Of a DNA stretch of 64,000 bases, positions 12,700 through 21,887 are shown in pieces. The position numbers and the translations under genes were made by a program. Source of the stretch: Eonycteris spelaea (lineage: Eukaryota; Chordata; Mammalia; Chiroptera; Pteropodidae); contig PUFA01000066.1 of the NCBI GenBank assembly GCA_003508835.1, positions 7,706,501 to 7,770,500 of the forward strand. The letters are read 5' to 3'. How positions within the stretch are numbered: position 1 is the stretch's first letter; each line of letters begins with the position of its first letter. The notes under the pieces were generated by a model. That model had not been told where the DNA came from. It worked only from the letters and a program-made list of their open reading frames with translations, and did not search any database.

Positions 12700-12915
12700 C
12701 AGAGCAGAAACCTTGGGGGTCACACAGACCTGCTTTCAAATCCTAGCCCTGCCTCCTCCGAGGTGCGCGACCTTCGTCATACAACAATTGCTCCGAGCCT
12801 CAGTTTCCTCATCTGTGAAATGGGGAGGCAGCACCCACTTCCTGGAGTTCCTGAGACCAGTCAGTGAAGGATGGCTTGTCACGTGTCTGGTGTGCTGACA
12901 AGTAAGCACCAAAAA
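12700..12915 (+). mobile_element. MIR SINE
   Basis: A second plus-strand MIR in near tandem: 'acctgctttcaaatcctagc', then 'gcctcagtttcctcatctgt' and 'gaaatgggg', followed by a decayed 3' part. Confidence 0.85.
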
Positions 12916-13299
12916 ATTTTTGAAATTGGTCTATTATTTAAGAATTACAGCACAGCACACAAAATAAACCTTTGTTTTAGTTATAAAATGTCACGCAGAA
13001 TGCTGCCTTTTATCTCCACAGGGTCAGGCCAAAGGAGCCAGGGTCCCAATCTCTGCCATTCACGGCTGCCATCCCAATGTAAGACGATTCCCCTTAGATC
13101 CCTCTGCAAAATTTCTTATGTATCGTGCAAAAAAATTCTTGGTCTGACCATAGGTACCAACTTACAATGTCAAGTAAATGCTTATCCCCAGAATAAAACT
13201 CCAGTAAGCTATTTATCTCCACTCAGGACATGGGGGACATTGAGTCTTGAAGAGCCCAGAAAAAAAATGTGAAAGGCGCCTTGGAAGTGACCCAGGTGA

Positions 13300-13465
13300 C
13301 ATAAAGAGCTCTGGGGTCTGGCAGACGTGAACGGGCGTCTCTGAGTTCTACCCCGCTGGCCTCGCATTCAGAAGGTGCTACCTTTGCAGAGTCACACATC
13401 ACTACCGTGACTGAGGTCGGGCATGCAACGAGCCAGCACACAGTAGGTGCTCTCGTGGGGAACCC
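13300..13465 (+). mobile_element. Degenerate MIR-like SINE
   Basis: 'gagctctggggtctggcaga' at the start and 'gccagcacacagtaggtgct' at the end fit the two ends of MIR; the middle is poorly preserved, so the assignment is weaker than for its neighbours. Confidence 0.5.
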
Positions 13466-15094
13466 ACACTTCTCTGTGGGGGCCCTCGCGACTGCAGAAG
13501 TGTGCTCGACAGGCCCCCCCAATACTCGAGCACAAGGCAGTGACACCGGTCTGTGAGCAACAGGGACACCTGGCCCTGGGCTCGCAGGATGGAGCGTGAA
13601 TGCATTCCTGAGAGGCATTTCATTTCTGTCGGCCGATGGACTGATAACCACGCACACTTCCTGTCTCTCTCTGGGCTGCCTAGAACACACGGTGTGCCTT
13701 GAACTTGACGGGAAAATCAGGATCCAAACGGCCTGGGAGGAAGACCCCAGACCCACTTCCTGTCCCGGGCTGGTCCCTCCCACCCTCTGCTCCCAGGGTC
13801 ACGATACTTTGAATTAATAGAAGGCCTGAAATGAATCGGATCTGCCGAGTTGGGGTCTCTGGGTTTGGTGGGGCGATTCAGAATAGCCCTCTCCAGCGAC
13901 CCAGGCTGAAGCGGAGGGGGGACCAGTCGCCAAGAAAAGGAGGCAATCGGCTTGAATGCGGAATCCCTTGTGGTTCTATAGGAGAAACCGAGGCCCCATC
14001 GTGCCCCAAACGCACCCAGCGAGTCAGGGCCGGGCCGCAACCCACATTCACGAATAGGGGCTATTCCTGAACCTCATCCACGCATTCGTTTGTTCATTCA
14101 TTCATTCCATGTAGGGACAGTGGAGCCGGGAGGGAGTGGGGGAGGGGGAGAGGGGGAGGCGGGAAGAAAATAAGCACCAGGTCCAATTCTTTCTTCCCTC
14201 GTGGGCTCCCCTCCCCAGGGCCCCCGCGTTTTCCTGTCCGTCCTGCCTCTGCCCATCGCTCCTCCCTCTCTGACTCCGCTCTCAGAGTCTGTTCCTTCAG
14301 GACTCCTTCGTCCCACGTCGGTCCGGGATCACCGCCCGCGCTCACGGCTCTGGACGCGGCCCTCCTCCGCCGGCCCTTGTCTCTCCCGTACCAAACCCTG
14401 GGCTCCGAGTCAGCACTGCCTGCCTAGTGCACCTCTGGGCACGCAGCCTGCGCACAGTAGGCCCTCCGCCAACAACGGCTTTGGAGTGAGCGCCTGCGGG
14501 AGAGAAGGGAGGAAGCCTCTGAGAGCCGGTGCGTCTGGCTCGGTGTGCTCTTCCTCACGGCAGGTGCAGGTCATGCTGCCTGGCGGAGTGTGGGGGAGGG
14601 CCCCTCTTTATTGGGATTCCATTTGGGTTTCACAGTGTAAATATTTAGCAGCGAAAGGCGGGGTGTTTTCACAGCGACAGTGAGTATCTTCACAGGCTGC
14701 GGGGCTGGAGGGCTCCCGAGTATAGACTCGACACCCATTTCTGCCCGGTCCACACTCCACCGCTCCCTCACCCCCACAGCAGACAGCCCCCCACGGCAGG
14801 ATGCTGTGGGGCCACTTTCTAACCTGGAGGAAGAGATGGGGGTCCAAGAGCAGGAGCGGGGGTGGGTGGTTTGGGCAATGGAGGTATCACAGATGGTGAG
14901 TGGCAGGGCCAGCATCAGACCCACTCACTGGTGTGCCTCCTGCCCCAGCCCCTCCCAGGGTCCAGAAAATGCCTCCGAAAGGCTGAGTCAGGGCGGGTCA
15001 GAGGTGGGGGAGCTTAGGGGAAGGGAGACGCGTGTGGTTGCATCTCGGGGCTAAGTCTGTGCATCTGACGAGTGCAGTAATCCTCAGAATTACC

Positions 15095-15270
15095 CTCCCC
15101 CCCACACACATGCACACATACATGTGCATACGCACCCCCACACACATACACATGTACACACGTAGCCGCCTCAGGCCTGGCGGTGGCTGGCACACTCACT
15201 GTCTAGTCTAGACAGAGCTCGGAGCTGCATGGCGCCCACTGCGGGGGGCGGCAGCTTGGAGCTGCAGACC
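15095..15270 (+). repeat. CA tract plus 100-bp block shared with 58200-58365 (copy A)
   Basis: A CA-rich tract (15103-15163) is followed by 'ctcaggcctggcggtggctg' and 'actgcggggggcggcagc'. The same arrangement, in the same orientation, recurs 43 kb away at 58200-58365. The shared block after the CA tract is about 90 bp. I do not recognise the family. A second CA-rich run follows at 15272-15315. Confidence 0.75.
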
Positions 15271-15744
15271 TACACGCATACCTGTGCACGCACACACGCA
15301 CGCACGCGCACACAGGACGGCGAGTGAAGTTTACTGAGCAGCCAGGGTGCTTCGGTCGCTCTTAGCAGAAATCCTGGTGCATGGAGAGACCAGACAGTCC
15401 TCTCCTGCTCTTTAGATCCCTGCCATCGAATCATCATTTATCTTGGAGCCAAGGAAAAGGAGGCCGCCGGTGGTCTCCTTTCGCCCCTCCCTCTGTGGGG
15501 GGTCACACATGGGTTTTTGGAGACGGTGATGTGACTTCATCGCTCAGACGTTGGCCCCTCATCTGAGATCCTGGACGCTCACCACACCCACCCCTCTGCA
15601 GGTAGCTAGTAGTCACCCCAGAGATCCGCGGCCGGATGCCGGGCTCCAGATTCGGGGATGCGAGGGTCTCCTTCGCAGCCCCCCGAGGCCGTCTCAGACA
15701 GGCAGGAAGGGAGGGACACGTGTGTGTGTGTGTGGCTGCTGTCT

Positions 15745-16060
15745 TAAAATATTCCAGTCACATCGCCGTCGGCGGCGAAGCCGTACCCTGCTGCATTGTA
15801 ACAGAGGGAGAATCTCATTTTGTTTGTGAAATGCTGATATTACACACTCAGGGAACCCACAAAGGCACCTTGGTGGGACAGGTTCAAATAAATACCTGAA
15901 CTCTGAGTGCAGCAACATTTACTTAGCAAATGACATTTTAATGCCGCGAGTCGAATTTACATACTAATTAAAATTTCCCTTTAAAACATGGAGCCTTTCG
16001 GCCTCTCCGCCTACCCACAGTGACAAAGATCAAAAGATTTTTTTACTGCGTCCTGTCAAA
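15745..16060. promoter_or_regulatory. Candidate conserved non-coding element
   Basis: An AT-rich island in a GC-rich setting, with words such as TTACATACTAATTAAAATTT and TAAAACATGG, no recognisable repeat and no open frame of note. Such islands in gene-poor DNA are often developmental enhancers. This is inference from composition alone; no binding protein can be named with confidence. Confidence 0.3.
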
Positions 16061-17164
16061 CAGAGCCCACTGGGAAAGTGGCAGCTAGTTTTCACCTATC
16101 CAGATCGCCTCCCCGGGGCTAATTCAGGGCCCCGCTTCCTGTACCACCTGCAAAACCTCACTTGCGGGGCTGGGGGGGGGTCCCTGGAGTGGAGTCCTTG
16201 GGGCTGGGGTCCAAGGGCCACTCCAGCCCCTCTGTCCCTGCAAGCTGGGGTCTCAGCAGGAAAGAGTTGAAGTGGGTGGAGGGGAAGACATACTGATTGG
16301 GTTCATTGCCTTCAGGGACAATTGCCCCTGGTCTTTAGTGGTCCTGGCATAACTAATGAGAAGGCCACCCTGGGAGCAGAGACCCTGGGTTCATGCTCCT
16401 GAGAACGCTGGCACCTGCCGCCACAAGGCTTTGCGTAGCTGGCCCATACACCTGCAGGGCGAGTGTGTCCCCACGGCAGGGGGCGTGGGCCAGGGGTCCC
16501 CAGCACTTTTCCACCTGCAGACGAGACCCTCACGGCCAGGCTTTCAGGGAGGGACCACTTCTATTCAGCCAAGAGACACATCACAGCAACAGATTACCGG
16601 AACGGGAATCCTCTGCTTTGGCAGAGAAGATGTTTCAGGTTATTGAAATAATTCCACATCCATTCCCATCCGGTCTCACCTACAGCATCCTCCCATGGAA
16701 GGCAGGCTCCAGGCTGGGACCGTGTGCCAGAAACAAATGGCAGGTTTTCTGGTCTCAGGGTACTCCACCCCCAAATACGTACACACACATTCTAGAAGGC
16801 TCCATTCCTCCCGAGCATAGTTTTCTTGACAGATGTTCTTAAAAATATAGGTCTTGCATTAGTCACATGGATAATGTTTGCATTTCCTGCAGTCACACGG
16901 ATAATGAGAACCAGCCGAGGGTCTGTTTTGGCAAAGAATAAAATAAAAGACCACAAGGAAAGGCTCGCCGAAACACAAAACCCAAAGAATGTTCCTGCCC
17001 CGTAAGTCAGAAACCCACGGGCGTGCTGCCTTCTGTTTTTACTTAGAAGAGAGCTTTAGAAGAGCAAACTGTCACGTGGGAGGATTTGCAAATGTGACGA
17101 GTGGGGGCAGATGTGGCATTATTTAAGCGTCGGAAAGTATTGTCTTCTCTGCCAGAGCCCAGGG

Positions 17165-17612
17165 ACCCCAATTCTGGTTGTCTGTGGCTATATAACAAAC
17201 TATCCCAGACATCAGGGCTTAAAACGGCAATGTATCATTATTATGTATCAGGGTTCTGGGCGTCGGGTGGGCTCGGCAGGGCAGGGACTCACATCCCTGG
17301 GACCTCGGCTGGGCCGACTCAGATGGCTGGGGGCTGACCAGGCGTCTCTTCCTCGCTCTGTCTGTATCGTTCTCCATGGGGATGGCTTGGGCTTCCCCAC
17401 GGCAGGGCAGCCTCAGGGCAGTCACCCCCTTTCCGTGGCGGCACGGGTCTCCATGAGCAGGGACGAAGAAGCCGGCAGTCTTCCTATGGGTGAGGCCTGG
17501 AGCTGGCAAAGCTCCAGTCACAGTCCAGCCCAAATTCAAGAGGCAACGTGGACTTTCACGCTCAATGGGGAGAATGTCAAGTAATTTGTAACCATCTTTA
17601 ACCCCCTGGACC
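17165..17612 (-). mobile_element. MaLR/ERVL-type LTR relic
   Basis: The left edge 'ggctatataacaaactatcc' and 'agggcttaaaac', the middle 'gggcttccccacggcagggc' and the right edge 'gtcaagtaatttgtaacc' follow, in antisense, a frequent old mammalian MaLR-type LTR. Related pieces occur at 41575-41750 and 43640-43810. No open frame belongs to it. Confidence 0.55.
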
Positions 17613-17749
17613 TCCGGTACCAGGGAACGTGAAGAACAGAAATCGCAGATGACAAGAATCAAACCAAAAATAAATAGAATGGTTAAGGAGGGCACAAAGA
17701 AGCAGGAAGTAGAAAGTGCAGCCTGGTGACTCTATCGTTCCCAGGGGGA

Positions 17750-18223
17750 AATTAAAAGCAATTCATTCATACATTCACGTGCTTGTCACTTATTCATTTG
17801 ATAAAGGGAAGAACTACTATGAGTAAAACACTATTCCATTAGGTACAGCAATAAACAAGCCAGACAAGGCCCTGCTTATGGAACTTACAACTGTCAGGAG
17901 AGGAAGCCATTAAACACGTATCACACAAAATCTTAACACTTAAACAAACAAAAACCTCACGGAATCATAAAACCATGCATGGCAGAGCAGGGCTTGACCC
18001 ACGCAGAGGGTTAGGGGAGATTCCCTTGAAGAAAGGCTGTTCAAAATAGACATAAAAGACAAGTTGGAATTGTCTGGATGAGGGGAGGTGAGAGAGAGGC
18101 AGAGAGAGGGCTTTTCCTGGCAGAGCCGACAGTTTGTGCAAAAGCTCAGAAGTAGGAAGAGAGAGAGAGATAGACAGACAGACAGACAGACCAGGGTGGC
18201 TGAATCTCAGATTACAAAGGGGA
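17750..18223 (+). mobile_element. L2-like repeat, left part, interrupted by the provirus
   Basis: 'cattaggtacagcaataaac', 'aaggccctgcttatggaact' and 'cagtttgtgcaaaagctcag' match a long dispersed mammalian repeat that I recall as L2-type. It ends in short GA and GACA runs (18165-18192). The sequence resumes after the provirus at 22277, which fixes the insertion point inside it. The same family appears at 34655-35160. Confidence 0.5.
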
Positions 18224-18229
18224 CAAGAT
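18224..18229. repeat. Left target-site duplication (CAAGAT)
   Basis: Six host bases immediately before the 5' LTR, repeated exactly at 22271-22276. A 6-bp duplication is usual for class II (betaretrovirus-like) integrases and shows that both ends belong to one insertion event. Confidence 0.93.
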
Positions 18230-18621
18230 TGTCGGGAGCCACACAAAGAAAAAAAAGATGGCCACGGTTCATGAGGTTCCTGCTTCACTTCCTGGAGATT
18301 AGCTGCAAGCCCGCGCGCGCCAACAAGAAAGCCCGCCAGCACTGAAAAGAAAGCCGCCGCGCGCCACCTCCTTCCCCGTTATCTTATACCAATCAGAATG
18401 TAGCTTATTGCCACCCCTGCTACGCGGCCAATCCCCTGCCTACATGTATCCTATAGCCCACTCCGCCCCTGAACACCAGTGTATATATACCCCTGTCTCA
18501 CAATAAAATTCGAAGGCTTGATCAGAGTATTGTCTTGCCTTCGCTCTTCTCTCGCCCCCATTTTCTTTCAGGTCGGATCCTCCTCGTCCCCACAAATAAC
18601 TAGGTCCCGCGGGTCGGGACA
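18230..18621 (+). repeat. 5' LTR of the provirus
   Basis: Starts TGTCGGGAGCC and ends GGTCGGGACA, giving the TG...CA termini of retroviral LTRs. U3 carries CCAAT words at 18389-18393 and 18428-18432. A TATA box lies at 18482-18489 and the poly(A) signal AATAAA at 18502-18507, close together as in compact class II LTRs. A U5 of roughly 100 bp follows. It is nearly identical to the 3' LTR except in the U3 block at about 18323-18380, where the sequence is unrelated or heavily rearranged. Confidence 0.95.
18482..18507 (+). promoter_or_regulatory. LTR core promoter (TATA box) and poly(A) signal
   Basis: TATATATA at 18482-18489 and AATAAA at 18502-18507, only 12 bases apart. In LTRs of this form the TATA box drives proviral transcription, and the AATAAA is used for 3' processing in the downstream LTR copy. 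The same pair occurs in the 3' LTR at 22131-22138 and 22151-22156. Confidence 0.8.
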
Positions 18622-18623
18622 AG

Positions 18624-18641
18624 TGGCGCCCAACGTGGGGC
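18624..18641 (+). other. Primer-binding site, tRNA-Lys(1,2) type
   Basis: TGGCGCCCAACGTGGGGC lies two bases after the 5' LTR. This 18-mer is the complement of the 3' end of tRNA-Lys(1,2), the primer of several betaretroviruses and ERV-K-class elements. It appears intact. Confidence 0.92.
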
Positions 18642-18750
18642 TCGAGGCTCGGATCCTTCACAGGCGGACCCCCGAGTAAGATATCGTCTGGCCAGACCCC
18701 TTTTTTGATGACATAGGAGACGCCTTTCGCCGCTCACGGAGGTCGTCGTC

Positions 18751-18760
18751 CCTGGTGAGT
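18751..18760 (+). other. Candidate major splice donor in the leader
   Basis: CCTGGTGAGT, with the GT at 18755-18756, fits a strong 5' splice site and lies 25 bases before the gag ATG. Betaretroviruses place the donor for env mRNA in this part of the leader. Use in this copy is unproven. Confidence 0.55.
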
Positions 18761-18780
18761 ACCGGCCGCCTTACAAGAAA

Positions 18781-19683
18781 ATGGGAACTAGATTAAGTAA
18801 AGAAGCGGTCTTCATAAGAGACCTAAAAAGTTCACTTAGGGAGAGAGGAGTTCGAGTTAAAAAGAAAGACTTGGTAAAGTTTTTTATTTTTGTTGATGAA
18901 GTCTGTCCGTGGTTTATTGTTAATGGCCCCGAAATTCACCCTAAAAAATGGCAGAAAGTAGGTAGAGATTTAAATGATTATCTTATCAAAAACGGTCCCG
19001 ATTCTGTTCCTGTTTCGGTATTTTCTTACTGGGGTCTTATCAGAGATATTGTTGAAACTACTGACCCTGATAAACGCCAACTCTTGTCTGTAGCAGAATA
19101 TTGCCTTCGCCCTCTATCTCGGGCAGCCTCAAGGTCGTCTCTTTCTTTGGGTCGATCTTCGGGCGATCCCCCCTGCTTCCAAAATCAAATCAGCTAAGTC
19201 CCCCTCCCCAGCCCGACGCCATCTTTGCTCAATGCCCTCCCTGATGCCCCTCCCAAATGTTGCATTTATCCGCCTCTCCCTCGAGATTCGGACTTTGTTG
19301 ATACACAAAAGGTTTTTCCGGTCCTGTCCAAGGGCCAAAATGGCGAGCCTTTGGATCCGGGAGACGCGGCCGAACTAGAAGGCGAAGCGGCCAGGTATCA
19401 CAACCCAGATTGGCCCCTTGCCGCCCCGTCGCTTAATCTCCCTTCTTACACTCCCCCTATTCGGCCTCCCAATGTTTGCGCCCCGGCCTTTTTGCTCCCG
19501 TCGGCCCCCCCACTGCCCCTCCGGCTCCCGGTCCTGTTAGCCCCCTACCGGTACTGAAGACCTCATAGCGCAGATAGTAGAACAAAGAATAACCCGCCAT
19601 CTCCAAAAATTGGTTGTTTCCCAACCTTCGCAAAAGGGTCCCTCTAAAAAACCGCTTATAACCGCAAAACCTAAAAAACTGCT
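18781..19683 (+). pseudogene. gag: gag remnant: matrix domain and proline-rich linker, broken
   Basis: The ATG at 18781 opens 138 codons that begin Met-Gly, giving the Gly-2 expected for N-terminal myristoylation. Helical, Lys/Arg-rich segments follow (around residues 12-40 and 58-65), as in a betaretroviral matrix domain that binds the inner face of the plasma membrane. An in-frame TAA at 19195-19197 stops it. The same frame then continues to a TGA at 19555-19557 through acidic and proline-rich linker-like sequence. A further gag-like stretch in another frame (about 19555-19680) indicates a frameshift. Capsid and nucleocapsid are absent: the sequence passes directly into reverse transcriptase remnants, marking a deletion joint near 19683. 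Intact Gag is roughly 500-700 residues. I infer it is non-functional, though a short matrix-like peptide could still be translated. Confidence 0.85.
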
Positions 19684-19975
19684 CTGGAAAAATATAGGCT
19701 CGAGATAGCTCCTGAGAATATACAAGATTCTGTTCAATATTTAGGATATAAAATTTTGCAACAAAATTACTCCTCAAAAAATAGAAATTAGGCGAGAAGC
19801 TCTCAATACTGTTAATAATTTTCAAAAATTATTGAGAGATATAATTGGCTCTGTCCTTCCCTTTATCCTCACATGTGCTTTAACTAATTTTTCTCTATTT
19901 TAGAAGGGCCCACTGCATTGGATAGTCCTTGGAAACTAACACCGCTGGTGAAAAAGAATTTTAAATACTGTATTG
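19684..19975 (+). pseudogene. pol: pol remnant: reverse transcriptase palm/thumb segment, frameshifted
   Basis: Reading from 19684 gives a segment with Leu-Glu-Ile-Ala-Pro-Glu and then QYLGYKIL, the conserved region at the end of the palm and start of the thumb in retroviral reverse transcriptase. That frame ends at TAG 19789-19791. A +1 shift near 19769 continues the homology with NFQKLL and stops at TAG 19901-19903. A third frame from about 19904 has DSPWKLTP, resembling the stretch just downstream in class II pol. The YxDD active-site region lies upstream in intact enzymes and is missing here, so no polymerase can be made. All three frames are short and are easily missed by an ORF scan. 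Confidence 0.72.
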
Positions 19976-20522
19976 TTGAAAGATATTCTTGTAGTCACAA
20001 ACTTGCATTGCTCAGGTTTCATTATTGTGTGGTAAAGGGCCTTTCTCTAACTTGAAATTTAAAAACTTTAAAATTAGTCTAAAACTTAGGACATTTTAGC
20101 GTGGAATCAACAGTGAAGATAACTTGATTTTGTATTGGAAATGAGAAAAGTAATGACTAAATTACAAGTTTCAGTGCTTTTAAAGGTACCTTTATGTTCC
20201 TGTTTCTGTTGACCGGTCACCAGGGGTCCGTGGAGAGACTGGACGCAGTCATATATCTCCCAGACCATGGCCAGGCAGCGGGACGCCGCCTCCTGTGCCC
20301 TGTTGTCAAAGTCTGTTTATTGTCTTTAGTCTTGTCTAAGTGGTAGGTGGCAAATTTCTCTAGGCCCACCTACACCTCAGTAATTGTCCTTGTCTGAGTG
20401 TCTGTTTTGTGCTTTCTGTTTTGTGTTTTCTGCGCAAGCGTTAGAGGGGAAAAAACCAGAGTTCACAGAAGACATCCTTGGGGTGTCTCCTGCAACATTT
20501 TCTAAGAAGGATAAGCTTATAA
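19976..20522 (+). other. Unassigned 550-bp segment inside the provirus
   Basis: Lies between the reverse transcriptase and integrase remnants, where RNase H and the integrase core would be. I find no retroviral motif in any frame: no RNase H acidic residues, no HHCC zinc finger and no DD(35)E spacing. It is AT-rich at first, then passes into T-rich sequence with 'gaccggtcaccaggggtccg' and a short ATG frame (20267-20317). It may be captured host sequence, another element's remains, or pol decayed past recognition. Some integrase homology may start slightly before 20522, upstream of the TAA at 20520-20522. Confidence 0.55.
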
Positions 20523-20700
20523 AATAAAAAAGGGGGAATATGGTATACCCTGAGACAAAGGCTTAATAGAGCATTTATATACTTATTAAATTTTTTAAAT
20601 CTAGATGAACAAGGTAGCACAGCAGCTCATCGGCATTGGGTGAAACAGACCAGTGAGCTTTTGCAGCAGTCAGTATACTACAAGGATCTAACAGGGAGAG
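20523..20700 (+). pseudogene. pol: pol remnant: integrase C-terminal part, in frame with env
   Basis: Directly after the TAA at 20520-20522 the frame reads Lys-Lys-Gly-Gly, then an Arg/Leu-rich stretch with LNFLNLDEQG and an Ala-Ala-His-Arg-His-Trp motif. This is the pattern of the conserved region following the catalytic core in class II integrases, which normally lies just upstream of env. The A/G-rich word at 20526-20538 looks like a polypurine tract but is coding for this segment. The frame runs without a stop into env, so integrase end and env middle are now one open frame. The exact joint (about 20690-20730) is not resolvable by eye. Confidence 0.6.
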
Positions 20701-21790
20701 TGATTAAGAACTATACCGTGGGAACGGAAGGGATGCCAATTTGCATGGGAGCTGGAGAACACTGTTTACAGCTAGGTGCTCAAGCATGGTTGACAATTTT
20801 GCAGACTTCTGAACAAATTGTTGGGGTAGGTCACTTGTTTTTGTTAAGTATGGAAGGATTTAAAAATGTTACTCACTTTGCTCTAGTCTGTGTTCGGCTC
20901 TCCTATATCGTTATGAAGGGCAAGGTGGGGTGGAATGAAGCTCTAGGTTATGTTTCATGTAAATACTGTGCTTTTTACACTTTTATTAACTCTTCTATTC
21001 CTTTTAACAAGTCATATGAAAGCTTATATATCCTTAGAGCTAGAACTGAAGTGTGGATGCCGGTTAGATTGTCTCGACCCTGGCAGGACTCTCCTGCCAC
21101 TATGATTTTGCAGCAACTGATGGGCCATGTTAAAAGAAGAGCTAAAAGATTCCTTGGCATGCTGATGGCTGCTGTTGTGGGTATCATCGATGTTACTGCT
21201 GCTGCTACCACGGCTGGAGTGGCTCTGCATCAATCTGTACGGACCGCTGATCATGTTAGAACCTGGCATCGGGATGCTGAACAGTTATGGACTTCTCAAA
21301 GACAAATTGACTCTGTATTGCAAAGTCAAGTAGCAGATTTACAGCAAACGGTTATATTGTTAGGAGATCAAATTGTTAGTTTGCAGGAATGTGTGCAACT
21401 TAAATGTAATTGGACTGCTACTTCTTTTTGTATAACTCCTGTATTGTATCATGAAAGTATGTTTGAATGGGATAAAGTAAGACAGCATATTTTGGGGTAT
21501 GGTAATGCTTCAGGTTTAATTGCAGATTTGGAAAACATATTGCTGACACTTTTCAAAAACAGCTTCCTGAATTACAGGGGATCGCAGTGCTACAAAGCAT
21601 GATCAATAGTATTGAAGGCTTACGTTCTATTCCACAAATGCATGGTCTCAGGCTCCAGGCTCAGGTTTCAACTAATATACATCTCCCATTTGCAGAGGCT
21701 GGTAGTCAGAGACGGGTAAGAATCCTTCAGGGCTGGGACCAACCTAAGACAGGGCATGATTGCAAGACTTTCATGTGCCAATGACGGGTA
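20700..21790 (+). pseudogene. env: env remnant: distal surface subunit and TM ectodomain, no anchor
   Basis: An open frame ending at 21602 encodes the distal surface subunit, with several N-glycosylation sites and a Cys-x-x-Cys pair (encoded about 20958-20969). A basic furin-type site Arg-Ala-Lys-Arg is encoded at 21138-21149. An Ala/Val/Thr-rich hydrophobic fusion-peptide-like segment follows, then a heptad-like coiled-coil region and three cysteines, as in betaretroviral TM; the gammaretroviral CX6CC motif is not seen. The first in-frame ATG is at 20733, so signal peptide and N-terminal surface domain are lost. Near 21540-21560 a frameshift moves the membrane-proximal homology to another frame (to TGA 21782-21784). 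After about 21640 no membrane-spanning segment can be found, so anchor and tail appear deleted. I infer a non-functional envelope, at most a truncated product. Confidence 0.82.
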
Positions 21791-21873
21791 AGGCCCAGAC
21801 CTGCGGAGGGTCGCCTAAGACAGGCACAGTCTATCTGCGCCATAGCTGGGAAAGCTTTGGCATTTTAATAAAT
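21640..21873 (+). other. Proviral 3' non-coding region with imperfect internal duplication
   Basis: Between the last env homology and the polypurine tract. Two similar blocks occur in tandem: 'gacgggtaag' ... 'cctaagacagggca' at about 21713-21758, and 'gacgggtaag' ... 'cctaagacaggcac' at about 21783-21828. The repeat suggests a small duplication or a repeated structural element in the parent virus. No reading frame of note. Confidence 0.5.
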
Positions 21874-21887
21874 AAAAAAGGGGGAGA
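21874..21887 (+). other. 3' polypurine tract
   Basis: AAAAAAGGGGGAGA abuts the first base of the 3' LTR, the expected position for the primer of plus-strand DNA synthesis. It is uninterrupted and looks intact. Confidence 0.93.

Noticed and set aside
20526..20538. A second polypurine tract (central priming site) in the provirus
   Set aside because: The A/G-rich word encodes a Lys-Lys-Gly-Gly stretch of the integrase remnant; no LTR follows it, so a priming role is unsupported.
20640..21602. Intact env gene with a start at 20640
   Set aside because: Position 20640 is GTG within a longer frame coming from integrase; signal peptide, proximal surface domain and membrane anchor are missing and the 3' part is frameshifted.
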